Source: Primulina eburnea
Taxonomy: Eukaryota; Streptophyta; Magnoliopsida; Lamiales; Gesneriaceae
Assembly (NCBI RefSeq): GCF_022965805.1
Contig: NC_133101.1
Coordinates: forward strand, 20,989,054-21,053,053
DNA length: 64,000 nucleotides
Reading direction: 5' to 3'
Shown in pieces: positions 36,955 through 48,800 of this stretch; position 1 is the first letter of the stretch; every line of letters begins with the position of its first letter. Position numbers and translations under genes: made by a program. The notes under the pieces were generated by a model. The model was not told where the DNA came from, did not search any database, and saw nothing but the letters and a program-made list of their open reading frames with translations.

Positions 36955-38019
36955 TCACCCCAAAAGCGCTGTATCAAAGGCATTACGTAAATCTCCTCTA
37001 AGCAACCGTCTCACAAAGCTCAATCTTCCAACATGACCCAAATGCGAGAAGGGTGATAATTTGGCATGGTTGTCCACCAATAACTCAATAACAATAACTT
37101 TCTCGTCTTCCGTCAACTCAGGAATTGTTTCCATGACCTTTAACACGTTGTCTTGTGCATTAGACATCTTCTCATCATCAACTTCTCTTTTTGTTGCCAA
37201 TTGTTTGATAATGTCTGTCATTGTATCTTTGGCGATGATGGCGAAATTGTTTATGACTTCCAATATCGCATCATCATCAACATCATCCACTTGCTTCTAT
37301 TTCTTACCCTTCGATTTTGCACTTGATGTTGGTCTGGAGGATGGTGTGACAGATATAGACATTGAGTCAGCAGTTCCCTCATCATCAGAAGACAAATCCT
37401 CAAGGCTCATATCTATATTGTTAGGTACTTCGGTTTTCAATGTAAAGACATATTGAACTGCCACAGTAAAGTGTTCAGATTTGTCTCTGGTTGCTCGATC
37501 ATTTCCAAATATTTCACATCAATCATGGTAATAGGTCCACCTTTTGTCTCATTGAACGTGCATTGTTGTTTGCCTATAATTTTTTTTTTTTAAAATCGAG
37601 TTCAATATAATTTTTTTAAGAAAAAAGTGTCATATAAATTTTTTTTTAAAAAAATACCTTAATTAATGATTCCCATATGTCGTTTGAAGCTTCAATGGTC
37701 TTCTCCATTTCATTCCATCCTACTCCACTTTTACTTAATATTGTCACCAAAGTTCTGTACATTTGCTCCACATGAACTTTAGAGTTAATATGTGGGCTGC
37801 CACTTAAGTTTGTGTCAAGGAATGCTACTTTCATATGATTTTCAAGAGAACCTAAGTACCTTGGTCGAAATTCATTGCCGCTCTTCCAACCTTCTATGGA
37901 AGCCTCTTTCAGTGCTCGTATCAGAACCTATTCTTCACGTTCACTCCAACTATGTCTAGTCTTATTTTCTTTTTTTTGCTTTGCCAACACGACTCCCAGA
38001 AGTTGCTCCGCTTTCCATA
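36955..38019 (-). pseudogene. Harbinger ORF1, Myb/SANT-like DNA-binding protein
   Basis: Start near 38019 (MESGATSGSRVGKA), then a frameshifted section and a frame with NHMKVAFLDTNLSG, VGWNEMEKTIEASNDIWESL, characteristic of the plant Myb/SANT-like domain (PF12776). A probable intron at about 37645-37562 follows, then exon 2 with FTVAVQYVF, a serine/acidic linker and a helical C terminus (ETIPELTEDEKVIVIELL) to the stop at 36955. In PIF/Harbinger elements this protein works with the transposase, binding ends and aiding nuclear import. A frameshift after KAKK, an in-frame stop soon after, and a stop in the linker make it non-functional. Confidence 0.75.
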
Positions 38020-38310
38020 ATTACGACATTGCCGCTGTCGTTGTCCTATTCCTGATCTATAGGTGAAGCATGTCAAAATAATTCAATTACTTTCAACAAA
38101 ATTTTATAAAACAAACAAGATCATTTTGGTGGAAATAATCAAAACAAAATAACATACAATGCAATTATGTTTTAAAGTTTAGAAATAAAATAGCATCAAA
38201 TGCCACAAGTACATCTATTCAAAAGTTAATATGAAAGAAGTATAAAAACTAGAATGATTTTAGTTTAAATGGTTCCACATCGACATTGCAAGGCTCCCCC
38301 TCCATGTATC

Positions 38311-39624
38311 CTAATCATCTGATGATTCCAAGCTGTTGATGAAATCATCTTGTAACTCATGGCTCGGACTGGTTACCTCACCATTCACTTCCTCAATCGG
38401 ATCATCAGACATTTCAGACCTGATGAAGTTATGCAACAACATACAAGTCATTATGATTATGTTTTGTGTTTTCAGTGGATAGAACGAGGGACTTCGAAGT
38501 ATGACCAATCTTGTTTTCAACAAACTGAAGGCTCTTTCGATCACGTTTCGGGCTTGAGAGTGTCTCTAATTGAATAACTCCTTATAATTCTATGGACCAA
38601 TTGCACGGTTTCCCCAAGCATCCCTATGATAGCGTACTCGCCTGTAAGGAGTCAAGAATCCCTCAACATTGGCATATCCATTGTCGCATAGGTAAAAACA
38701 ACCTGAAAATAAGAAATTAGTTATTATGTCACGAGAATTATGTAAGCAACAAATTTAAGAAGCAAGAAATAACATTATTTATAAAGAATATTTAAAAATA
38801 AGTCTCATACTTCAAAATTAATAAAAAAATAAATTCAGATTACAAAAACTATTGGAACTTTCATTGTCTCGTCACGAGTCAATGCATCACGAAGAACTCT
38901 AGCATTTATTGTAGATCCCTCGCACCCCGTAAGTGCATATATGAACTTCATGTCATGGTCACAAACCCCAAGAACGTTCCTGCATCAGTACATTTTCTCG
39001 TTCTATATCGTGCCTTATCCATGGTAGGTACATGTATACCGACATACATTTTGTCCAATGCACCAAGACATCCTTGTACAATTTACCAATAATAAGTTTA
39101 TATGAATATAACTATCAGAATCTTCATACATGCCTAATTCAAATGTTTATTTTAGACAAGTAGTTAAAAATTGTTTGAGGTTACCTGGAATCATTTCTAT
39201 CATCGACAGTGGATGATGTAACTAGTAGTATATGATGTAACATGAGAATTGATCGGAGCATTTCATGAAAATGGGTGCTGATTGTATGTTCACTACGTAC
39301 ATAGTCAGGACCAACAAGACGATTTTTCTTGTGATGAGCCAATATAGACAGAAACATGGTGACCTTCTCTTCAATACGGACATATCTAGACTCGACTAGT
39401 CCTCCAACATGAGTTAGCAAGCAACACAATCGTGCAAATGCATTCCTATTCATTCGCAAGTTCACTACACATTGAACATCTCCTATTTCAATAATCATAT
39501 GCAAATGGTTCATTTTCACATTTATTCTTTGTGTTATGTTGTACGAGACTATTGTTCTACGAGTCTCGTGAAGTGGTTTTGTACGTAACTTCAGTTGATG
39601 TCGCCTCAAAAGTAACAAAATCAA
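38311..39624 (-). pseudogene. Harbinger transposase (DDE superfamily), broken
   Basis: On the minus strand, exon 1 (39624-39181) has NRNAFARLCCLLTHVGGL and EEKVTMFLSILAHHKKNR, the helix-turn-helix-like N terminus of plant Harbinger transposases. Pieces after an intron near 39180-39080 read GCLGALD-like, YVGIHVP, MDKARYRTRKC and GTFLGFVTM; later pieces have YANVEGFLTPY and YHRDAWG. The last frame (38544-38311) contains NVIERAFSLLKTR upstream and ACMLLHNFI-like sequence, the end of the DDE core (PF13359). Several stops and frame changes. It lies upstream of and on the same strand as the Myb-like ORF1. Confidence 0.8.
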
Positions 39625-39701
39625 GAATGATCAACACATGGTATGGTGCAGCATCACAAAAAGTAGATAGTGCATACGCTTAATGGTCATCTTGCCAAAG
39701 A

Positions 39702-39893
39702 CAAAAACTTGTGTGAGACGGTCTCACGGGCCGTATTTGTGAGACGGATCTCTTATTTGGATCATCTATGAAAAATTTTTACTTTTTATACTAAGAGTAT
39801 TATCTTTTATTGTGAATATCGATAGGGCTGACCCGTCTCACAGATCTCATAGATTAAGATTCGTGAGACGATCTCATATGAGACTCACTCTTT
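39702..39893. mobile_element. MITE with tgtgagacggtctcac inverted repeats
   Basis: 192 bp, opposite orientation to the member at 15261-15443. Ends are acttgtgtgagacggtctcac and gagacgatctcatatgagactcact. No coding content. It lies in the Harbinger element beyond the start of the transposase gene. Confidence 0.75.
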
Positions 39894-41169
39894 TCCAAAA
39901 TACTTCACAACAAATTATAATTTAAAAGTTGGTTAGCAATGCATTTTGAAATATCTAATAAATTTTAAATATTGTAAAAGAAGACAATATTAGAGATTTA
40001 ACAATAAATTACTGGTTTATATTTACTTACTTCAAAATACGTAAAAAATTCCTTCAAAATAATTTTAAATACAATACCAAAATCAATACTGTATCGCTAA
40101 CTTATTTAAAAAACACAAATTCAATTACTTTTAAATTAAATTAACACATATTATGTGTATTTCACGTTGTACTAAGCATGCGATTCAGATTTGGTAATGG
40201 TTTCTATTGAAATTAAATAAAAGAAATAGAAGAAAAAAAAAGCTCGAAAGAAAAATAATCTTACAAAAGCAAGATACAACAATAGCCTCAAACGTAGAAA
40301 AGGGAATCAGAAACCAAGACAAGATTGAAATCAACTATGTCAACCCAAACTAAAAAACAAACATCATTTTTCAAAAATCACAAATAGAAATAAATGTCAT
40401 AAAAAATATAAATAAGAAAAATTTGAAATATAATAACATTCAATAGAAGACATTGAAAACATGAAAAGATTATGAATATGATCCTACAAAAATAACCCTT
40501 TACTTCAGCAGATCCATTTAAACTTTATAAACAAATATTTCATGAATTTCACTTTCTTACTGTAACAACTATTTAGATTATTTTTAACATTAATTTATTT
40601 TCTCATAAACAAATATTTCACTAACAATTTTTTCGCCGCATTAAGCATAATGAATTTCACAAAAATTGATAGAGAATTGCAAAAAGGCTTCTTACCAAAA
40701 ATGAAATTAGATTGAGAGAGGTTATACCGAGACAATGAGCCTCAGATTTATGAAAATTTCGCAACTGATAGAAGAAAATATAACATAACAAAACTTAATT
40801 TTTACAACAACATATGCTAATAAGCGTTTTAAACAAAGATTTTAAACACTATTTACCTAATTTCTACAGATTTCTCCATAGAGAGAAAAATCCTAATGAT
40901 GCCCCTTTCTTAGAACATCGTTTGTTTAAATGGAGGAGGATTTTTATGTTGGACTTTTTTTGGGGAAGGGGTATTATCGAAATTGCCTCATTGGATAGAA
41001 ATAATGATTATTAGTATTGGAGTGAGGCATGGGTTTATGTTACCTTGTTTAATAAAGTCTAGTCATTTCTAAAGCACATTGGGTTGATTTAATAAACAAT
41101 GTATCAAATAATGGATTATCATGAACAATAACCCACAATCCTAGAGAATCCATGGTACGAAACGAGGCC
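39894..41169. other. Right part of the Harbinger element, noncoding
   Basis: AT-rich with no gene seen. The terminal ~120 bp carry the right inverted repeat next to the TAA at 41170. Confidence 0.55.
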
Positions 41170-43560
41170 TAAGGGAGTATGGGGTGAAACTGAACCCGGT
41201 TAAGTGTATTTTCGTGGTCAATAGTGTGAAATTTCTAGGATTTATGGTGATCGAGAGGGGGATCGAGGTCAACCCGAAAAATGTGAGAGCTATTATGGAA
41301 ATGGTTTCCCCTAAATTTGTTAGAAATGTGTTGCAGCTTACAGGGAGTATTGGTTCTTGTATCGATTCATCTTTAGTTCGGCATACCGAAATTATGATTT
41401 CTCTCATGTGACGAGGAAGGCCTAACATTTCGGTTGGTATAATAAGTGTGAACAAACCTTCCAAGATTTAAAGAGTCACCTAGTCGGTCTACAAGTCTTG
41501 GAGAAGCCCGAGCCCAGGGAAAGGTTTTGGGTATATCTGTCTGCAATTGAGCATGAAGTTAGCTCAGTACTAGTTCAGGAGGAAGGATCTTATCAAAAAA
41601 CTGTTTATTATGTTAGTCATGCCCTCAAGATCCCCGAGTTGAGGTATACTGAGGTAGAGAAGGTGGCCTGACCCTGGTAATCACAACAAGGAAATTGAGA
41701 CTCTACTTCATATCTCATCATATTATTGTCCTCACCAACAACTCATTTGTGTGGATCATGACCCATCCGGACAATGGAACTAGGGGAATATGATATTGAA
41801 TACCAGAATGGAACTGATATCAAAGGTCAAGCCCTGTCAGACTTCCTAACCGAGATGGCTCACTTTGGGCAGGAAGAAGTATGAATAGTATTTGTGAATA
41901 GGGAATCTAATAAGGATGGAAGTGGTGCGGGAGTCATCTTGATCTTCCCATCCGAGGAGAAAATCAAGATAGTAGTAAAGTTGGATTTTCGCTTCTAACA
42001 ATGAGGCATAGTATGAATTTGTTCTTATTAGTATGAGAGCTGCCCAGGAAATCAGAAAAACCCGGTTCATTATTTACTCGATCGAATTCACAGTCGGTCA
42101 TACAACAAGTAAGGGAATCTTACGAAGCCCGAGAGGAAAGATAAATGGAGTACTTGAAAATTTTCCAGTAGTTATCTGAAAGTTTCATAGACAAGAGTGG
42201 GGAACAAATCACCCGGGAGGAAACTGCAGAGGTCAATGCCTTGGCCAAGATGAAAGCCTCCTTGGCCGAGGTAAAAGAACGAGTAATTCTATGTCATAGC
42301 GAGGTGATGTCCATAATAGAGTCCAGATCATCAGTTTCTCGAGAAGACACCTGGGGATGACTCCTATGCTGGAGTACATCTTGACCACCAGTTTACTCGA
42401 GGACGTGGGTCAAGCTCGAAAGATCAAGAGGCGGGCCTCCAAATTTGTGGTGTTGAAAGAGGAATTGTATCGGAGATCTTACCAAGGTCTTATCTTAAAA
42501 TGTGTGACATGGGAGGATTCCAGGTACGTGCTCAGAGAGATCCATGAGAGGAGTCGCACAGACCATGTCAGGGACATTATGTTATCCCGGAAAGCTTTGT
42601 TGGTGGGATTTTGGTAGCCTACTATGAACTCGGATTTTGTCCGAGTGGTTCGATCTTGTGAAAGATGCTTGCAGCATGGCAAGTTCGACCACAACCCGAC
42701 CTCAATCATGAGACCAATCCGAGCATATTTCCCATTTGATTAATGGGGCCTAGATATTATGGGCAATTTCCCTGTAGCATGAGCCCATAAGAACTTTCTG
42801 CTAGTAGCTATGGATTTTTTTTTTTTTAAAGGGTGGAGGATGAACCCATGGCGAGAATCACAGAAGAAGATATGTTAAAATTATCTTGGAAAAACATAGA
42901 GTGCCAGCTCGGGTTGCCAAGAAAGCTGGTATCTGAAAATGACTACAGTTTCAGGGACACAAAGTGACAACCTGGAGCTAAGAAATGAAGATTACACAGT
43001 CTTTCACCTCAGTTGCATATCCACAAGCTAACAGATAGACCGAGGTCACCGATCGCACCATTGTTCAGGCCCTTAGAGACAAACTATATGGAATCAGGAG
43101 AGATTGAGTCTAAGAAATATAAAGTGTTATGTGGACCTACAGAACTACCCCTTGTACTGCCATAGGGGAAACACTTTTTAGCTTGGTATATGGTATATGG
43201 TTCTGAGATAGTGCTACCAGTAGAGTGAGAACATACTTCAACCCGAGTATAAACTCACATCAATGGAATGATGAAGCCCACCCCTAGGAATTGGACCTCA
43301 TTGAGGAGAAAATAGAGAGAGCTCCTATACGGATGGAAGCTTATCGAGCTCGGGTCATGAGAGCTTACAACAAATGAATTCGACCTCATAATTTTCAGGT
43401 TGGTGATCTGGTCTTAAAGAAATTTAATCCGGCAAGAGAAGTAGGAAATCTACAAGCTCGATAGAAAAACCCTTACAAAATGATCCTGAGAGTCAGCTCA
43501 GGAGATTTGTATCTGGAAGATGACCATGCTCGATCTCTTAAGAGGAGGCCATGAATTCTT
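41170..43560 (+). pseudogene. Rest of pol of the Tat element (RT, RNase H, integrase)
   Basis: Resumes the RT exactly where the Harbinger element interrupted it (EYGVKLNPVKCIF, KFLGFMVIERGIEV). Then come RNase H signs (YYVSHALKIPELRYTEVEK) and an integrase region with AHKNFLLVAMD-like and MGNFPVA-like pieces near 42740-42810, and a C-terminal part to about 43550. Many stops and frame changes. Confidence 0.85.
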
Positions 43561-43654
43561 TTAATTTAAAGATAAAGATATACTACTCTTAATTCTCGTA
43601 TTTAGCATTTACCCTATGAATATCAATGTAATTCATTTGATCAATTTCAATATA

Positions 43655-43754
43655 AGTAATTTATTTAAGCCTGGGAGGTATGAGGCCTCAACATCTTATT
43701 TAAGCCAGGGAGGCATGAGACCCCGACATCTTGCTTAAGCCCGAAAGTTATGAG
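43655..43754 (+). repeat. ~35-bp tandem repeats in the Tat 3' spacer, left part
   Basis: Units begin ttatttaagcc near 43661, 43696 and 43731 with gggaggcatgaggccccgacatc between. The array continues at 48181-48405 after the solo-LTR insertion. Confidence 0.75.
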
Positions 43755-44562
43755 TGAAACGTCTGCTATTCGTTTTGCTTAAAAAATACTAGAAATTTTT
43801 TTCTAACTGATAATTTGGCCGACCGTTAAACAAATTATATAAAATAATTTGACACCATTTTAAAAATAAAAAAACCAACTAGTATTTGAAATCAAAGGAA
43901 ATAGTTAAATCGTCAAACATTTTACCAAACCTAAAAGACAATAAATTTGAAAAGTATAACTCATACTAAACCTCTCAAAAACCTCTCAAAGCATAAATAA
44001 AGTCTTAAAAATCTTTAACGTAAATCATAAACTTAATTCATAAGTGCGGAAAAGTAGAAGCGCTGGTCCTTGACTTATGTGCATCTTCAGTACAGTCCAG
44101 TCAGGTCAACCATCAAGACCTCCCATAACATTATTATCGCAATCACCTACATCAATCACACCTAGTGAGTCTAAAGACTCAATACATCATATTCTTGATA
44201 ACAAATAATATGTAATACAGATCACATACAACAGTGAAAAATACTGTAAGACCGTGTGTTTACCACTTTACCAAAAGTTATAGCTAGTAGTAATGGTGCA
44301 ACTCAAATCTTTTAAACCGCACAACAGCATAAGCACCACGGTTCGATTTGTGAGGCCCAGGGCCGAAGAGGGCGGGGGGGTTATCGCCGGTGCCATGAGG
44401 TGGCACGGACAATGAGCGGCTCTTGGCAGGCTTCTAGGTGGAGGGAACATGAATGAACCGTTTTTACATCGGAAGGAGAGGGATTCCGAAATTGTTCAAT
44501 GCAATGGACTGTACAGTTGAAAAGGGCTTAAAAAGATTTGATTGATACTACTCATATCACGA

Positions 44563-44665
44563 AGGTGCATCTTCTTTTCGGTAGCTCATCACATAAGAAT
44601 TCTAAAGTTAAGCGTGCTTGACTTGGGGAAATTTTGGGATGGGTGACCTCCTGGGAAGTTTCCCA
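44563..44665 (+). promoter_or_regulatory. 5S-rRNA-like Pol III promoter region, Cassandra LTR 1
   Basis: Contains agttaagcgtgcttg (5S A-box region) near 44607 and gggatgggtgacctcctggg (C-box region) near 44637, in 5S order and spacing. Other parts diverge from 5S rRNA, so it is a promoter-bearing relic rather than a ribosomal gene. Confidence 0.88.
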
Positions 44666-45032
44666 GCGTGCGTGTGAGTGAGGACATAAGCACGCTGGAA
44701 AGACCCGTCTTGATACAGTGTGGACAGTCATCGAATCAGGGGCGTTACAAGTGATATCAGAGCCGACCTCTCCGAGTACGGTGTGGTTCGGGGACGAACC
44801 AAGCGGAAGCTGGTGGGCATGTGAGGCTCGGGGCCGAAGAGGACGGGGGGTGATCATCGGTGCCATCAGGTGGCACGGACAATGAGCGGCTCCTGGCAGG
44901 CTTCTAGGTGGAGGGAACATAAATGAACCGTTCTTACACCGGAATGAGAGGGATTCGGAAACTGTTCAATGTAATGGACTGTACAGTTGAAGAGAGCTTA
45001 AAAAGATTTGATTGGTACTAGTCATATCACGA

Positions 45033-45135
45033 AGGTGCATCTTCTTTTCGGTAGCTCATCACATAAGAACTCTAAAGTTAAGCGTGCTTGACTTGGGCAA
45101 TTTTGGGATGGGTGACCTCCTGAGAAGTTTCTCAG
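45033..45135 (+). promoter_or_regulatory. 5S-rRNA-like Pol III promoter region, Cassandra LTR 2
   Basis: Same layout as in LTR 1: A-box region near 45077, C-box region near 45106. The LTRs differ by scattered substitutions. Confidence 0.88.
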
Positions 45136-47850
45136 GGTGCGTGTGAGTGAGGACATAAGCACGCTAGAAAGACCCGTCTTGATACAGTGAGGACAGTCAT
45201 CGAATCAGGGACGTTACACGATCACTCTACAAAGCAGGGACAATTATTGCCACCAACGATCTCTCTCTCAATAATTGTACTCCTTTCAATCAATGGGAAT
45301 CGAACCCGTGACCTTGGCTCTGATACCAATTGTAGGACTAAGTGCTTATCGCTTTACCAAAAACTATAGCTAGTAGTAATGGTGCAACTCAAATCTTTTA
45401 AACCGCATAGCAGCACAAGCATCACGGTTCGATCGTTCTACCAAGCAGGGACAATTATTGCACCCAACAAATACTTATGTCTAAAATAACATTTTCATAA
45501 TAATGCATAAACTTTAAACATAATCATTTTTATAAACATTTTCATATCAACGTATTCATCTTCATATTCGTGTTTGTTGAATTCAGATCGTGATTGTGAC
45601 TCGTATTCGTATTTGTATTGTACGGTGGATCCATCTATAAAAACCACAGTACTGGGCGGGGTGGGGGGGGGGGGGGGCACCAGCAACACTCTCGCCGGTC
45701 AACTGGGCCTTGGCCAACGTATTAACATGTTAACGTATTCGTATCCGTATCAAAGGAAATACGATCGTCTGGCTCCCACTAGGATCATAACCATCACGAT
45801 ATCTCCAACATATGATTGGATTAGTCACAATCCCTTCACGTCCTTCAAGATTTCTTATTTCCATCAATTAATAAAAACATGCATATAATATCATTTTTCT
45901 TTTAAACCAAGCATGCAACATATCTTTTAAATGTCCATAATTAAACCATAAAAATCCATGAACATTTAAAAATCTTAATTTAACATATAAAATTTCATAA
46001 ACATTTGATACAATCATTTTAGCATATAAAACAAGATTCAGGACAATGTCATGACGTTTACTAATTTTGGGTGTAAAATTACCGTTTTGTCCCTACACGT
46101 AAAACTTCACGTTTTTGACTTTTTTCTTAATTTCATTGACTCTAACATGTGCCAAATAGTTATTTAAGTCTAAATTAAATTTCTCAAGATTTAATTTAGC
46201 TTAAATCTATAATTATTCATTTTTAATGCGTTTTAATCCCCAAAAATTTCAACCTTTAATATAACATTCCTAAATTTAAAAGTTAGACTTTTAATACCAT
46301 CACTCGACCCCTGTAAGCCATGTTTTGATTTAATTTCCACTAGAAAACCCTAGCCGAGCCCAAACTAGGAACCCACGAGCCATCTTCAATTTTTCTCGAG
46401 CCCAGCTCGAACCACGATGAGCCAAACCCGAGCCAACCCTTGTATAGACCTACTTGACCCTTAACACCCTTAGGAACCAAAACAAACCAAACCCAAAACC
46501 GAAGCCCCCGACCATGCACACCAGCTGGCCGAGAACTCCAACTTTGGCAAGGACTCTTGTTTACTCTCCTAGGATCTAGCCAACCCAACCATCCCTAAAC
46601 CAGCCCCTGGAACACCCTCCTAGGACCCTAGAGAGTTGACATAGCCCAGTCCACAGCCCCCTGACTGAGCCAACCAACCCCTGCAATTCTGTGCACCATG
46701 CGCATCCCTTGATGACTCTCGATGGAGTCCTAGCTTGCTAGGACTCCTCCCTAGCCGTTATGTATGAGTCCTAGCATGTCTAGGACTCTTCCCTCGACTC
46801 AACCACGGCCCTGGCTAGACCTGGCCCCAAGCCAAGACCAAGCCGAGCCCCCATGATCATAACCGAGCCCCTATGATCTCATATGACAGAAGGTGGTTCC
46901 ATCTTGTTTCGATTATGTTTTGCAGTGTGTGTGTGAGTTCTTAGGACCCTTAAACTCCTGTAAATCAGTGCTTGATCAAGTCCAAATCATGGCAGCCCCT
47001 TTTGATCATATTAAACATGATTTTGAAACGAAACCTAAGGTTTAAAAATCCATGTTCATATAAAAACGAAATAAATAACATGTCACTTGTTTTTTTCATA
47101 CAAAACACGCTTAAATTCATATTATGTTGTGATAGATGTTTGAAGGAAATAAATATGCATGGCTTTACGTATTTAACGCACGAATTCTCGTTGACGATTA
47201 CGAAGAACGACGACAAGAACCCTAGGCTAAATTCTCCTTGAAACTTTCGACTTTTCCCTTCAAAATATTGTATGTGTGTGTCGTGTAATTGAGTTGTAGT
47301 CCGATGGTGTGTGTGTGGCCGTGAGGTATGAGCGTTTGGGCTGGAGTTAGAACATTAAATATTTAATTAAGTTGCTAATAAGTCTTAAGCCCACTAAGTA
47401 GGTAAATTAGGTCCATTAGTGCTTAATTCAAATAATAAAATAAGTTTGTTTAAATAAGTTTGTGAATTTATTAGCCGGGTTGTCAAAACGTTCTTATTTT
47501 TGTTGAAAAACCAACACCGATAAAATTTACGTCTCAGCGTATAAAATCACCTCAAAAACCCCTTATTTTCAAAAATATGAAAAAGCATAAATCATATTAT
47601 AAATAATTAAAAAAAATATTTAATAAAAACATTTTCTATTTTTCAGTCATCGGTCTCTGTTCCTCGATCGCAACTCGAATACCCCTTAAAAACACATTTT
47701 AATACATGTAAGTAGAAAAACTACTAAAACATTACATAAAAATGTCACACAATCAGTTTAGCAATTAAAATCATTTAATTACTCATTTTTCATATTTCTT
47801 AGATCGGCATGCAGTTGGATTACGTCGTCTTAATTTTGGACCTTACAATG

Positions 47851-48178
47851 TGTTGGGTGCAATAATTGTCCTTGCTTGGATCGAACCGTGGTGCTTGAGC
47901 TGCTATGCGGTTTAACCATTACTACTAGCTATAGCTTTTGGTAAAGCGGCAAGCGCTCGGTCCTACAATTGGTATCAGAGCCAAGGTCACGGGTTCAATT
48001 CCCATTGATTGCAAGGAGTGCAATTATTGGGAGGGAGATTGTTGGGTGCAATAATTATCTTTCCTTGGTAGAGCGATCGAACCGTAGTGCTTGAGCTGCT
48101 ATGCGGTTTAAAAGATTTGAGTTGCACCATTACTACTAGCTATAGCTTTTGATAAAGCGGTAAGCGCTCGGTATTACA
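47851..48178 (+). mobile_element. Complete TRIM element, 328 bp
   Basis: LTRs 47851-47967 (117 bp) and 48040-48178 (139 bp) both run TGTTGGGTGCAATAATT ... ACA. Primer site tggtatcagagc at 47970-47981; purine tract gggagggaga just before LTR 2. Target duplication caatg (47846-47850 and 48179-48183) is perfect. LTR 1 lacks ~22 bp near gcggtttaa that LTR 2 retains. No ORF. Confidence 0.93.
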
Positions 48179-48180
48179 CA

Positions 48181-48405
48181 ATGAGACCCCAACATCTTAC
48201 TTAATCTCGAAGTACATGAAGCGTGGACGCTTGAGGCCCCGATATATTATTTAAGCCTAAGAGTCACGAGACTTTGGCGTCTTATTTAAGCCTAAGAAAT
48301 ATGAGTCCCTGACATCTTCTTTAAGCCTGAGAGGCATTAGGCCCCGAAAACTTATTTAAGCTCGGAAGACATGAGGCTCGGATATATTATTTAAACCTGG
48401 AACCC
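48181..48405 (+). repeat. ~36-bp tandem repeats in the Tat 3' spacer, right part
   Basis: Six or so diverged units built on ttatttaagcctgag, gcatgaggccccgacatc. Continues the array at 43655-43754. Confidence 0.75.
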
Positions 48406-48474
48406 CGTCTTGGTTATAAGTCTGGGTCCCAAAGATTCTTGTTGTTCGGGTCAGGCACATTAATTTTATGATCA

Positions 48475-48800
48475 ATTGCCACTAAATGCTCTACACATTT
48501 TAAAGATTGTTTGAGTACTCAATCATTGATCTGTTGCCTAGGTTATACCAGCCCATCCTAGAGGACTAATTACTTTTCAACACTTAAAACTGTTTATGAT
48601 TTTTAAGATTGTTTGAATCCTCAATCACTGATTGATCTGGTGCCCAGGTTATACTATCATGTCCAAAGCACCCGATTACTTTTCAACAATGAGAAATTTT
48701 TACGATTGTTAAGATTATTTGAATACTCAGTCATTAATAGGGTTGGAAAGAAGTCGGATGCCATGTTTATATCAATCCATCCTAGAGGGCCATTTATCTA
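48475..48800 (+). repeat. ~115-125-bp tandem repeat in the Tat 3' spacer
   Basis: Three diverged units: aagattgtttgagtactcaatcattgat near 48502, aagattgtttgaatcctcaatcactgat near 48605 and aagattatttgaatactcagtcatt near 48711. Each is followed by tgcccaggttatac-like and attacttttcaaca-like parts. Confidence 0.65.

Larger units (their letters stand above)
25602..41169. mobile_element. PIF/Harbinger-type DNA transposon, enlarged by nested insertions
   Basis: Both junctions carry TAA (25599-25601 and 41170-41172), the 3-bp target duplication typical of PIF/Harbinger. Removing the insert and one TAA restores a continuous RT frame in the interrupted Tat element, which fixes both ends to the base. 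Ends show an imperfect inverted repeat (left GCCTTTGGTTT, right on the minus strand GCCTCGTTTCG). It carries a Myb/SANT-like ORF and a DDE transposase, the standard pair for this superfamily, plus two other possible coding remnants. About 7.8 kb of its 15.6 kb comes from the copia-like insertion, the duplicated flank and the solo LTRs inside it. Confidence 0.85.
44349..45218 (+). mobile_element. Cassandra-type TRIM with 5S-rRNA-derived LTRs
   Basis: Two direct repeats, 44349-44749 (401 bp) and 44820-45218 (399 bp), both TGTGAGGC ... CGTTACA, flank a 70-bp interior. The interior has a primer site tgatatcagagc (44752-44763, one base from initiator-Met TGGTATCAGAGC) and a purine-rich end (aagcggaagctggtgggca). 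Target duplication cgatt/cgatc, one mismatch. 5S-like sequence inside each LTR is the hallmark of Cassandra. No coding capacity. It sits in the 3' LTR of the TRIM. Confidence 0.92.
44245..45469 (-). mobile_element. TRIM element interrupted by Cassandra
   Basis: Perfect 5-bp target duplication aatac (44240-44244 and 45470-45474). On the minus strand: 5' LTR 45469-45331 (139 bp, TGTTGGGTGCAATAATTG ... TCCTACA), primer site TGGTATCAGAGC (45328-45317, initiator-Met type), about 70 bp interior, then a 3' LTR (45258-44245) broken by a Cassandra element. No ORF. The same family recurs at 47851-48178. Confidence 0.9.
43755..47847 (-). mobile_element. Solo LTR (Tekay/Del-like family), copy b, with nested TRIM
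   Basis: Minus-strand ends TGTAAGGTCCAAAATT at 47847 and CAGACGTTTCA at 43755. Left flank atgag (43750-43754). The right copy of atgag begins at 47848 and was cut after atg by the TRIM at 47851; it is completed at 48181-48185. Without the 1,225-bp TRIM and one copy of its duplication it is about 2.86 kb. Contains agtcctag...ctaggact palindromes at 46725-46746 and 46766-46788. Confidence 0.87.

Noticed and set aside
44563..45135. Two 5S rRNA genes
   Set aside because: Only the internal promoter regions match well, the remainder diverges, and both lie in the LTRs of a Cassandra element with primer site and target duplication.
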